A stretch of DNA of 11,867 nt from Candidatus Nitrosopumilus sp. (GTDB taxonomy: Archaea; Thermoproteota; Nitrososphaeria; Nitrososphaerales; Nitrosopumilaceae): assembly GCA_029880665.1 (NCBI GenBank), contig JAOUNZ010000016.1, positions 1 through 11,867 on the forward strand. Reading direction: 5' to 3'. Shown here one piece after another: positions 1-6,331 of this stretch. Under the pieces are notes generated by a model. That model ran no database searches. It saw nothing but the letters and a program-made list of their open reading frames with translations, and was not told the DNA's origin. The translations under genes were made by a program, and so were the position numbers. Position 1 is the first letter of the stretch. Every line of letters begins with the position of its first letter.

Positions 1-720
1 TTCCACTTTGCTAATGTCCACAATCTCTAGAAGCATTTTCATAACTTCGGTATTGGCACCTCCGTGAAGCTCTCCACTTAGGGCTCCAATTGCAGCACTG
101 CATGCTGAATACATGTGTGCTCTGGTTGATGCAACTTGTCTTGCTGTGAATGTGGACGCATTGAAAGTGTGATCTGCATGTAGAATCAAACAGATATCAA
201 AAATTCTCTCAATTTCCGGATCTGGTTTTTCCCCTGACATCATGTATAGGAAATTAGCCGCATGAGTTAGTGTTGGATCAGGATCCACTATGTCCAACCC
301 ATTTCTAATTCGATTCCAACTTGCAATGATTGTTGGGACCTTTGCAATGAGGTTGATTGCCTTCTCATAACTTGCATCTTTATTTGCAAATTCTTCGTCA
401 TAATATCCTGCAAGCGCTGCAACAAACGCCTGAAGCATATCCATTGGATCTGCATCTTTTCTCCAGTTCCCCATGTTCTTTTGCATCTGCTTTGGAATTA
501 ATCTGGCATCGATCAATTTTGCATTAAACTCATCTAATTGTTGTCTTGTTGGCAGGTTGTCATGAAGAAGCAGATATGCCGTCTCCTCAAATGTTGAATT
601 TTCGGTTAGTTGTAAAATGTTATATCCTCTGTAAATAAGCTGGCCTTTTTCACCGTCAATCTTTGAAATTCTGGTATCTGCTACCTCGACTCCTCGCAAG
701 CCGATATTCTTGGTCTCCAT
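1..720 (-). CDS. gltA: Citrate synthase, N-terminal part (runs off left edge)
   Basis: Citrate synthase condenses acetyl-CoA with oxaloacetate to form citrate and CoA in the cytoplasm. Reading down from the ATG at 720-718, 240 codons are open to the window edge, out of roughly 380 in archaeal/type II enzymes. The N-terminus (residues 1-35) has the family opening with GLRGVEVADT and LIYRGYNI. Residues 180-184 (LHADH) and NASTFTARQVAST (187-199) form the conserved histidine region. GELHGGAN (216-223) carries the active-site histidine (His219) that binds or polarises oxaloacetate. The second catalytic stretch, with the GHxVY region and the catalytic Asp, lies beyond the window. A TATA-like box 27 bp upstream suggests a leaderless mRNA and supports this start. 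The gene is divergent from the 63-aa gene at 839. The family call is firm; the symbol is by homology only. Confidence 0.93.
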   Translation of the reverse strand, partial: METKNIGLRGVEVADTRISKIDGEKGQLIYRGYNILQLTENSTFEETAYLLLHDNLPTRQQLDEFNAKLIDARLIPKQMQKNMGNWRKDADPMDMLQAFVAALAGYYDEEFANKDASYEKAINLIAKVPTIIASWNRIRNGLDIVDPDPTLTHAANFLYMMSGEKPDPEIERIFDICLILHADHTFNASTFTARQVASTRAHMYSACSAAIGALSGELHGGANTEVMKMLLEIVDISKVE

Positions 721-743
721 GACAAACCTACAAAAATTCTTCT

Positions 744-751
744 CTTATATC
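744..751 (-). promoter_or_regulatory. TATA-like box of citrate synthase
   Basis: On the minus strand this reads GATATAAG, centred about 27 bp before the citrate synthase ATG at 720. That is the geometry of an archaeal TATA/TFB promoter giving a leaderless transcript. This is inferred from spacing and base composition only. Confidence 0.5.
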
Positions 752-808
752 TTTTCCAAGATAATGTCTATGAAATTTAGTAATTGGTCTAATATGCCAA
801 CTTTCGAT

Positions 809-816
809 CATAAATG
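809..816 (+). promoter_or_regulatory. TATA-like box of the 63-aa gene
   Basis: CATAAATG, centred about 26 bp before the ATG at 839, would put transcription initiation at the start codon. The AT-rich run TTTTTAATC at 821-829 is another candidate but lies too close to the ATG for a leaderless start. Confidence 0.35.
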
Positions 817-838
817 AGAATTTTTAATCAAAAATTAA

Positions 839-1030
839 ATGACTCCCAAAGAGCGCGAACATCTGAAAAAACTAGATGATTTGGTGCTTGGCGCGTCACC
901 TGAGGAACTAAAAAAAATCCAAAAAATTGATCAGCAAACTCAGATGGATGGATTGTCTTTTTATGATGTTTATCTTGATTCCAGCTCACTGGTAAACCGT
1001 CCTATTCGAAAGACTTTCAGAGAGTCTTGA
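839..1030 (+). CDS. Small hypothetical protein, 63 aa
   Basis: I do not recognise this protein. It starts at ATG 839 and stops at TGA 1028-1030. The N-terminal two thirds are charged and predicted helical (MTPKEREHLKKLDDL, then SPEELKKIQKIDQQ). The C-terminal third is less charged (MDGLSFYDVYLDSSSL) and ends in a basic tail, NRPIRKTFRES. It has no signal peptide, membrane segment or Cys/His metal site. It sits between the divergent citrate synthase promoter and the DHH phosphoesterase gene, which appears to have its own promoter, so co-transcription with the phosphoesterase is not required. A TATA-like box at the expected distance and good coding-like composition suggest a real gene, but no function can be assigned. 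Confidence 0.62.
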   Translation: MTPKEREHLKKLDDLVLGASPEELKKIQKIDQQTQMDGLSFYDVYLDSSSLVNRPIRKTFRES

Positions 1031-1043
1031 CTTTTCATTCTTA

Positions 1044-1051
1044 CTTTAAAT
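1044..1051 (+). promoter_or_regulatory. TATA-like box of the DHH phosphoesterase gene
   Basis: CTTTAAAT, centred about 30 bp upstream of the TTG at 1078, fits an archaeal TATA box with a leaderless or very short leader. This supports TTG 1078 as the true start. Confidence 0.5.
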
Positions 1052-1077
1052 GAGGGTCTATAGTTTTTCTGCATATA

Positions 1078-2199
1078 TTGACAGCATCAAAAGTCAAAAC
1101 AACACCAAAGAAAAAAACAGCAACTAAGAAAGCAACACCAAAGAAAAAAACAGCAACTAAGAAAACTGTTGTTAAAAAAACCCTATCTAAAAACGCAACA
1201 ATCAAAAAAACTACCGCATCCCAACGTACTAAAGTAATTTGTATCTCACACAAGGAAGATGCAGATGGAATCAGTTCCGCTGCTCTGATCCGACAGGCTT
1301 TTGGAGGAGATGCCATTCTTGTTGATTATCCTGGTCAGATGGAGGCATTAAACCAAGTAGCCTCCAATGAAAAACTAAAATCGTTATTCATCTGTGATTT
1401 AGGCCTAAGCAAAAAGACACAAGATGAATTTATCGATATTATGAGGACTCTGAGAAAAAACAGGGTCTCTGTTACTTACATTGATCATCATGACATTGAT
1501 CCCGATGTTGTCAAGGCTCTACAAAAAATCAAAGTTAACGTAATTCACGATATCCATGAATGTACTGCCGTTCAGGTTTACAGTGCTTACAAATCAAAAC
1601 TAGATGATCACGCTTCTTTTATTGCCACATGTGCTGCTATTACTGATTATATGGAAGACAGGCCAATTGGTTCAAAGTTACTTCAAATCTATGATCGACA
1701 ATTTGCTTTGATTAGTGCTACTGTTCTGACCTACAATATTGTGGGTCATCAAAAAGAACCTGATTATTTATTGTATTTAGTTGAGGAATTGGCCGAATCA
1801 AAATTTCCGCATGAGATTCCTAACACATTTGAATTTGCGCAAATCCAAGTAGAAAAACTATCCCAAATTATTGACAAAGTTAAGAAAGGAATGAAAACTA
1901 TGAAGAATCTTGGTTATATGGAAATTTTGGATGCGGGTGCAAGCGGTGCTGTTAATTTTGTAATGGGCTTGTCTGGAAAAGATGTTGGTGTTGCATACAA
2001 AGAAAGAATTGATCATGGAATTTATGCAGTTTCAGTTAGGGGCTCAAAGAACTGCAAAGTTCACTTGGGCAAGATTGTCAATCTTCTGGCGACTGATCTT
2101 GGCGGTTCTGGAGGAGGTCATGATAAAGCATGTGGTGCAGTAATCCCAAAACCAAAAATAAAAAAGTTCATTACAGAACTAAATAAAAAAATCGCCTAA
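1078..2199 (+). CDS. DHH/DHHA1 phosphoesterase (RecJ/GAN-like) with lysine-rich N-terminal tail
   Basis: This is a predicted metal-dependent phosphoesterase of the archaeal RecJ-like DHH superfamily, whose members are single-strand exonucleases or nanoRNA/oligonucleotide phosphatases. It has 373 aa from a TTG start. A stop lies just upstream in frame, and a TATA-like box sits 30 bp before it. Motif I is HKEDADG (58-64), motif II is the Asp of ICDLG (D107), and motif III is DHH (136-138). The C-terminal DHHA1 domain carries the substrate-binding GGGH (345-348) in GGSGGGHDKACGA. All metal ligands appear present, so it should be active. Residues 1-50 are an extra tail rich in Lys, Thr and Ala, with an 11-residue TPKKKTATKK unit repeated twice, like histone H1 tails, and probably bind nucleic acid. 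The 3' end overlaps the convergent PPOX gene by 4 bp. Whether it is GAN (GINS-associated), RecJ2/3-like or a nanoRNase cannot be told from motifs. Confidence 0.9.
   Translation: MTASKVKTTPKKKTATKKATPKKKTATKKTVVKKTLSKNATIKKTTASQRTKVICISHKEDADGISSAALIRQAFGGDAILVDYPGQMEALNQVASNEKLKSLFICDLGLSKKTQDEFIDIMRTLRKNRVSVTYIDHHDIDPDVVKALQKIKVNVIHDIHECTAVQVYSAYKSKLDDHASFIATCAAITDYMEDRPIGSKLLQIYDRQFALISATVLTYNIVGHQKEPDYLLYLVEELAESKFPHEIPNTFEFAQIQVEKLSQIIDKVKKGMKTMKNLGYMEILDAGASGAVNFVMGLSGKDVGVAYKERIDHGIYAVSVRGSKNCKVHLGKIVNLLATDLGGSGGGHDKACGAVIPKPKIKKFITELNKKIA
1100..1164 (+). repeat. 32-bp tandem direct repeat in the lysine-tail coding region
   Basis: Two exact 32-bp copies (1100-1131 and 1133-1164) are spaced with a 33-bp period. 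They encode the 11-residue unit TPKKKTATKK(A/T) twice. The period is a multiple of three, so unit gain or loss would keep the frame. It looks like a recent internal duplication of a DNA-binding tail. Confidence 0.9.
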
Positions 2200-2564
2200 T
2201 CTAGTTTGATATTAAAAGCCACAAACTTACCTTTGTTTCTAGATGCAAATTTTGCAATTTTTGTAGCGAATCCATACTTCCGATCTCGTAACCTTACTGC
2301 ATTATCTGCCTCAACACCTGTCATAATTTTAGCAATTCCTGACATCCATTCACCCGTGATCTTTCCTCTTATCGTACATGTTGCAATCTTTACTTGTTGA
2401 TTATTTTTGATTCGTTTTACTTTGCCCGTTCTTTCTCTTGTGATCACTTGAATGAAATCGTCTCTTATGACAAACCATACTGGAGTCCTAACTGGTTCTC
2501 TATTTTTTTTATATGTCTCCAATGAAATGTATTTTTTTGATTCTAAATCTTTTAACGCAGACAT
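2196..2564 (-). CDS. PPOX-fold flavin/F420-dependent oxidoreductase family protein (Rv2061-like)
   Basis: A 122-aa split-barrel protein of the pyridoxamine-5'-phosphate-oxidase-like superfamily. The pattern YISLETYKKNREPVRTPVWF (12-31), GKVKRIKNN (47-55), the strand VKIATCTIRGK (58-68), GEWMSGIAKI (71-80) and the helix RLRDRKYG (91-98) fits the small F420/FMN-binding PPOX group typified by Rv2061. Family members bind F420 or FMN and reduce small substrates; the substrate here is unknown. Thaumarchaeota make F420, so that cofactor is plausible but inferred. The length is normal for this subfamily (about 120-140 aa). The gene is last in the minus-strand series, 13 bp after the stop of the PEFG gene, so probably co-transcribed with it. 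Its stop overlaps the end of the DHH phosphoesterase gene by 4 bp. Confidence 0.82.
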   Translation of the reverse strand: MSALKDLESKKYISLETYKKNREPVRTPVWFVIRDDFIQVITRERTGKVKRIKNNQQVKIATCTIRGKITGEWMSGIAKIMTGVEADNAVRLRDRKYGFATKIAKFASRNKGKFVAFNIKLD

Positions 2565-2577
2565 GTGTTGTTTGGAT

Positions 2578-3396
2578 CTAGTATCTAGATAAAATACTGA
2601 GTTTTAATTTTGATGAAACCGCTATAATTGTAAATATTGATATTCCTAAAACCAATGATACAATCGCTCCAAACTCTGGTACTACTACACCGTCTTTGAT
2701 TTCAACTTGAATTGATTTTTTATACTCTGATGATGCTCCTTGGTTGGCAGTGATTGTGTAGACTCCGTTTTCTTTCCATAATGAGCCCCCTGTTTTAATT
2801 TCAACTTCAAAGTCCCCCTGTGTTCTAGGTGTGGTCTGGCCAACCGATATTATATTTCCTGTTGGGGAATTAACAATAAACGTAATGTCTGTTTCTTTGT
2901 AACTAGTGTGTCCTTTAATTTTGATACTGTCTGATCCGTTGATTGCATCAGCTGACATTGTAATTACTGTTGCACTTGGAATGGGTTTTCCAATAATTCC
3001 AGACTCTTGAGCTGGTTGGATGACCTGGTTTTCTGAACTATCTGCTAGTGTGACTGTGAACTGTGTCATTGCGGTAACTTGTGTTTCTTCATGACTTGCA
3101 GTTATAGAATATGTTCCAGCTTTGAAACTTGGAAGTGTTGGCTGGATTAATTTTCTAAATGTTCCGTCATCATTTATTGCCACTAGTGGACTGTATATGA
3201 CAATTCCTTGTGGATCTTTTACCGTAAGTTTCACTGGTTTGTATTGAGACACTCCTGTTATTTTTCCTGTAATCAAAACTGTGTCTAAAGACTCAATGTT
3301 TTCCTCGGATACATTAACCACCATCGTTGATTCTGCAAAGGCTGAAGCCGAAAAGATTGAAAGTGTAATTAACATCAACAATGAAGCCCTAAACAC
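2578..3396 (-). CDS. Secreted two-domain surface protein with PEFG-type C-terminal anchor
   Basis: A 272-aa exported protein starting at GTG 3396; a TAA lies six codons upstream in frame. Residues 1-21 are a signal peptide with Arg3, a hydrophobic core and a likely cut after AFA. Two similar beta-sandwich (Ig/macroglobulin-like) units follow, about 24-116 and 143-231. Each has a 'V..P.G.I' strand and ends in a YSITAS or YTITAN motif followed by a T/S-rich strand. The C-terminus is VVPEFG (238-243), a hydrophobic segment (244-262) and a basic tail KLKLSILSRY. This is the PEFG-CTERM layout, thought to be processed by an archaeosortase and common in Thaumarchaeota. The protein is probably cell-surface attached; its ligand is unknown. 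It lies 76 bp downstream of the RidA gene and 13 bp upstream of the PPOX gene. ATG at codon 8 is a possible start but would leave a signal peptide with no positive charge. Confidence 0.85.
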   Translation of the reverse strand: MFRASLLMLITLSIFSASAFAESTMVVNVSEENIESLDTVLITGKITGVSQYKPVKLTVKDPQGIVIYSPLVAINDDGTFRKLIQPTLPSFKAGTYSITASHEETQVTAMTQFTVTLADSSENQVIQPAQESGIIGKPIPSATVITMSADAINGSDSIKIKGHTSYKETDITFIVNSPTGNIISVGQTTPRTQGDFEVEIKTGGSLWKENGVYTITANQGASSEYKKSIQVEIKDGVVVPEFGAIVSLVLGISIFTIIAVSSKLKLSILSRY

Positions 3397-3417
3397 AAAA
3401 AATTCTAAATATTATCG

Positions 3418-3424
3418 GTATATG
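3418..3424 (-). promoter_or_regulatory. Possible TATA box of the PEFG-protein gene
   Basis: On the minus strand the sequence around here reads CATATAC, centred about 25 bp before the GTG at 3396, which would make that mRNA leaderless. A second AT-rich stretch (AATATTTAG, about 3405-3413) is too close to the GTG but could serve the internal ATG at 3375. The choice is unresolved. Confidence 0.35.
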
Positions 3425-3472
3425 AACTGTATCCATGATTTTATGGCGATGTTCATAATGTTAAGTTTATTT

Positions 3473-3934
3473 TTAATCTGAAAACTCGATGACTGCATCA
3501 ATTTCTGTCATGGAATTTAACGGTAGATTAGATACCCCGACTGCGATTCTGGAATGCCTTCCTTTCTCTCCAAATATCTCAAAAAACAAGTCCGAAGCTG
3601 GATTGATAGCTTTGGGTTGCTGAGAAAATTCTGGAACCGAATTTACAAATCCTGACAATCTTACTATTTTTGTCACCTTGTCCAGATCTCCTAACTCTCT
3701 TTTTATCTGAGCTAATAGGTTGATTGCGCACATTCTTGCAGATTTTTGTGCCGTCTCTAAATTTTCGTCTGATACTTTACCTGTAAAAATCACCTTACCA
3801 TCCTCCATTGGAATCTGGCCTGAGATGAAAAGCAGATTGCCTGTCTTTACTGCTGAAATGTAAGACCCTGCAGGAGTTGGAGGGTTTGGAAGCTTGACTC
3901 CTAATGAATCAAGTTTGTCTTCTATCATGAACAT
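3473..3934 (-). CDS. RidA/YjgF/UK114 family protein
   Basis: A 153-aa protein of the RidA superfamily, small trimeric proteins that classically hydrolyse reactive enamines/imines. The opening LGVKLPNPPTPAGSYISAVKTGN, then LLFISGQIP (34-42), GKV (52-54), LGDLDKVTKIVRLSGFVNSVPEF (81-103), NPASDLFFEIFGEKGRHSRIAVGV (111-134) and LPLNSMTEIDAVIEF (137-151) match the longer subfamily related to YjgF/chorismate-mutase-like domains. Arg129 aligns with the carboxylate-binding Arg of RidA, and Glu145 with the water-binding Glu. Deaminase activity is therefore possible but unproven for this subgroup. ATG at codon 3 is an alternative start. The gene follows the TrmB-type regulator by 20 bp and is probably co-transcribed with it, though I see no functional link. 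Confidence 0.9.
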   Translation of the reverse strand: MFMIEDKLDSLGVKLPNPPTPAGSYISAVKTGNLLFISGQIPMEDGKVIFTGKVSDENLETAQKSARMCAINLLAQIKRELGDLDKVTKIVRLSGFVNSVPEFSQQPKAINPASDLFFEIFGEKGRHSRIAVGVSNLPLNSMTEIDAVIEFSD

Positions 3935-3954
3935 GGTGTTGTCTCTTGGTGATT

Positions 3955-5115
3955 TTAGTTTTTACTTATCTTGATGTGCACCTTTTCGCCCTTACTTGAA
4001 TTATTCTGATATATAGTTCTGGTCTTATAACCTTGATTTTGCAGACATCCATCTAGAATTGATACCCATGGCAATGAATGACCGCTGTTTAGTTTTGATT
4101 CGACTGTAATGCTTTTTGTATTTGCTTCAAAATTGACATGTCCTGAGCATGTAATCTGCATCACTGCATCAATTATTTCTATAATGCCTTCAAGTGATCT
4201 TGCTCTCAAAGAGATTCCGTTTTTTTCTAACATCTTAAAAATTTCTAATTCTGGCTTCTTTGATATCATTGATACACTAAGAATATGTGATAGGCCTGAC
4301 TCATTAACCATTTTTATTATCTTGCAAATCTCCTGTGCTTCTGTTTTTGACATATCTGCAAGAGCTTTAGTTTTCATTGCGTTTTTCCAAATATTGGAAA
4401 ACATTCGCTCTTGATTTATTCCAAGAATCTCAGTTGATGAAAAAATTGCCCCTTTACCGTTATCACTATTTATCATTAGCAATTCTGTCTCATCAAAAAT
4501 AAAACAGTTTTGACTAATTTCGGATGCTCTGATTTCTACTCCATCTGGAATTGCCCTGAATGCATCTGAACCAATCTGTGCCGAGGTTACAAGTACTTTG
4601 ATATCCAAATTGCGACGCAAAACTGCTAGTAATTGTTCTTTACATTCAGCAAGCAGTCCAAATCCCCACTGATCTGTCATGATCTTAATTGATGATTTTG
4701 AACCTTCAATCATTGTCTGGAGCTGAGCCACTATCTTGTTTGCGCTCATGTGAAAATACCTTCTCTCCTCAGAACCCCTTGATTTTCTGCTCTCCTCACT
4801 TGTCTTCTTTAAATTTGAGATGAGCGTATTCATTGCATTCACTTTGTTGATTTGTTCATGAATGATTTCATCAAATGCATCCTCTGGTGCAATTGCAGTA
4901 CACATGATTGGCTTGCTTTTTGAAATTATTACCAGTTTTTTGCTTTCTAACTTTAACAAAGTTGGATATACTTTTGTTCGTGGAATCTCTGAATGATATG
5001 CTAGTTCCCCAGCTGAAACAGATCCTTTGGAAATTAATGTAACATATGCCTGTGCTTCATACTTGCTTAGTCCAAACTCTTCCAGGCTCACTGTTAACAC
5101 CTTCTCATTTACCAT
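3955..5115 (-). CDS. TrmB-family transcriptional regulator with PLD-like sensor domain and extra C-terminal domain
   Basis: A 386-aa predicted DNA-binding regulator. The N-terminal winged helix spans about 8-75: FGLSKYEAQAYVTLISKG, the recognition helix region AGELAYHSEIPRTKVYPTLLKLESKKLV, and the wing to about 75. A charged helix/coiled coil (80-118) follows. The TrmB/phospholipase-D-like sensor region spans about 119-250, with IKIMTDQW, DIKVLVTS, and NCFIFDETELLMINSD followed by GAIFSSTEILG. No HKD catalytic motif is visible, as usual for TrmB proteins, which use this fold to bind sugars or other small ligands. Residues about 252-386 form a further alpha/beta region that I do not recognise. 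The gene is divergent from the CdvB-like/CdvC operon, with 159 bp between start codons, and is followed at 20 bp by the RidA gene. It may regulate itself and/or the cdv operon; this is inferred only from position. Confidence 0.88.
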   Translation of the reverse strand: MVNEKVLTVSLEEFGLSKYEAQAYVTLISKGSVSAGELAYHSEIPRTKVYPTLLKLESKKLVIISKSKPIMCTAIAPEDAFDEIIHEQINKVNAMNTLISNLKKTSEESRKSRGSEERRYFHMSANKIVAQLQTMIEGSKSSIKIMTDQWGFGLLAECKEQLLAVLRRNLDIKVLVTSAQIGSDAFRAIPDGVEIRASEISQNCFIFDETELLMINSDNGKGAIFSSTEILGINQERMFSNIWKNAMKTKALADMSKTEAQEICKIIKMVNESGLSHILSVSMISKKPELEIFKMLEKNGISLRARSLEGIIEIIDAVMQITCSGHVNFEANTKSITVESKLNSGHSLPWVSILDGCLQNQGYKTRTIYQNNSSKGEKVHIKISKN

Positions 5116-5274
5116 GAATTTCTTTAATTTGTTATTAGGTAAAATTGAGAGCTAAATTCCTTTACACAAATACTCAAAAAAAATTCAAAGTGTATCTACA
5201 TCCTGATGTTACTGTGGTTACTACATCCAATAATACGCTGCCCTCATATACAAAATCCAGAATGATTGTTTACG
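5116..5274. promoter_or_regulatory. Divergent control region between TrmB-type gene and cdv-like operon
   Basis: This 159-bp gap holds no convincing gene. Rightward, CATATAC at 5245-5251 lies about 27 bp before the ATG at 5275 and is a good TATA candidate. Leftward, the AT-rich stretch near 5141-5149 may serve the TrmB-type gene. The 8-mer CTACATCC occurs at 5196-5203 and again at 5221-5228, a 25-bp period, just upstream of the rightward TATA box. The pentamer GTTAC is also repeated (5208-5212 and 5217-5221). These are possible regulator contacts, but short repeats like this can arise by chance. Confidence 0.45.
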
Positions 5275-5826
5275 ATGTTGGCAAAATACAATCTTCCTCT
5301 AGAACAAGAAACCATCTCCAATTCAGTCACACTTGTTCCTAGACTTGAATACTCTCTTAATTTATTAAATGATATAATTGAAATTCTTGAGGAAAAACGC
5401 AATGAACTAAATGAATCAAATAGGCATCTAGTTTTGGATTTTGATGAGTCTGATAAAACTCATCTTGAGGCCATACGTCTAGAACAAACAATCTCCCACT
5501 CACTTGATATTGTGTTGCATGTCAAACATAGAACAGGACGTATCTTTGGAATTGCCAGTGTCCCTGAAGTTCTTCCTGCATCCATTCCTATGATTAGAAC
5601 AGTCAGTGCACAACTATTTGATATTATCCCTCTATGCAGCCAGAAGATGTCTGAACTATCCGTTCATCTTGGTAGTATTATACTTGATTCGGCTGTTCTT
5701 ACAAAAGCTAGATTTGATTTTAGTCAGTCAAACAAAGAATCCACCATGATTCTTGATGAAGTAAAGTTGATGGCAGACTCTAAATTAAGTAAGCAGTACC
5801 CTAATCTTGATTTTTCGAAACTATGA
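5275..5826 (+). CDS. ESCRT-III/CdvB-like protein (short, no winged helix)
   Basis: A 183-aa, almost wholly helical protein with the layout of an archaeal ESCRT-III (CdvB) core, the filament-forming membrane-remodelling proteins of cell division. Residues 22-56 (LEYSLNLLNDIIEILEEKRNEL) and 60-98 (the helix around AIRLEQTISHSLDIVLHVKHR, then a FGIASVPE turn) fit the helix 1-2 hairpin. 99-145 fits helices 3-4 (LPASIPMIRTVSAQLFDIIP, MSELSVHLGSIILDSA). 158-178 fits the C-terminal helix that ends in LPEL/FPDLP in CdvB proteins, here YPNLD. Unlike CdvB it stops there, without a proline-rich MIM2 or winged helix, as in short CdvB paralogues. ATG 5275 is preferred because the TATA box at 5245-5251 sits 27 bp upstream; TTG 5266 would add three residues. 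The stop is 10 bp before the next gene, and CdvC follows. The alignment is from memory of the family, so a profile search is decisive. Confidence 0.7.
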   Translation: MLAKYNLPLEQETISNSVTLVPRLEYSLNLLNDIIEILEEKRNELNESNRHLVLDFDESDKTHLEAIRLEQTISHSLDIVLHVKHRTGRIFGIASVPEVLPASIPMIRTVSAQLFDIIPLCSQKMSELSVHLGSIILDSAVLTKARFDFSQSNKESTMILDEVKLMADSKLSKQYPNLDFSKL

Positions 5827-5836
5827 GTGAATAAAC
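5827..5836 (+). promoter_or_regulatory. Ten-base junction with weak Shine-Dalgarno overlapping the stop
   Basis: GAGTGA, overlapping the TGA stop of the CdvB-like gene, lies just upstream of the ATG at 5837. This arrangement favours translational coupling and places both genes on one mRNA. Confidence 0.4.
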
Positions 5837-6322
5837 ATGCTGAATTACATTCGTAATTTATCCAAGGATGTTGGCATGATAAAGACAATTTCTTCAAAAA
5901 TTGAAAAGAAGATATCTGAGATGAAATCCTCTGAAGATCATACCATAGATAATCTCACTTTTGAAGAACTGCAGGATCTAAACAAACTTGTCAGTATTGC
6001 TGACTTCATGCTATGCAAATATTCCGACAAAAAGGAACTTCACACAATTTTACAATATTTCAAATCTGTTATTGATGATACCGCAAATTCGCTAGTTGCG
6101 ATCGATGATGAGGTATCTGAATTAATACTTGCAGCTGAGGATTCAATAAATAAAGTGAAGGAAATGCATACTGATATTTCTGACAAATCCGATTTTAAGA
6201 AAAAATACCATGACGGACCTGACTATAACGAATATGAAACAAGTGCAATAAATTTAACAACTTTTGTTAGACAGATTCACACTATAGGATACCTAGAAAA
6301 ATCTCAAGGGAATGCTAAATAG
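5837..6322 (+). CDS. Unrecognised helical protein encoded between CdvB-like and CdvC
   Basis: A 161-aa acidic, helix-rich protein that I do not recognise. It has no signal peptide, membrane span or cysteine cluster. Residues 1-32 are an amphipathic, net basic segment (MLNYIRNLSKDVGMIKTISS, then KIEKKISEMK). Residues 42-122 look like two or three long helices (FEELQDLNKLVSIADFML, KELHTILQYFKSVIDDTANSL, DDEVSELILAAEDSINKVKEM). After a charged linker (DKSDFKKKYHDGPDYNEYE) comes a short final helix, INLTTFVRQIHTIGYL. A basic amphipathic N-terminus followed by helices and an acidic C-terminal half resembles a very diverged ESCRT-III or Snf7-like protein, but this is speculative. It is 10 bp after the CdvB-like gene and 9 bp before cdvC, so surely in the same operon and probably a partner or substrate of the ATPase. 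Confidence 0.75.
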   Translation: MLNYIRNLSKDVGMIKTISSKIEKKISEMKSSEDHTIDNLTFEELQDLNKLVSIADFMLCKYSDKKELHTILQYFKSVIDDTANSLVAIDDEVSELILAAEDSINKVKEMHTDISDKSDFKKKYHDGPDYNEYETSAINLTTFVRQIHTIGYLEKSQGNAK

Positions 6323-6331
6323 GTAATCAAA

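Noticed and set aside
1100..1164. CRISPR or mobile-element repeat
   Set aside because: There are only two copies, in tandem and in frame inside a coding region, encoding a peptide repeat, with no spacers or terminal inverted repeats.
1041..1316. Antisense frame rich in Phe/Val opposite the lysine tail
   Set aside because: It is the reverse reading of AAA/AAG/ACA repeats and overlaps the conserved DHH gene, so it is a shadow.
5145..5342. Open frame of 65 codons in the cdv upstream region
   Set aside because: It overlaps the promoter and the start of the CdvB-like gene in another frame, and its composition does not look like a protein of this genome.
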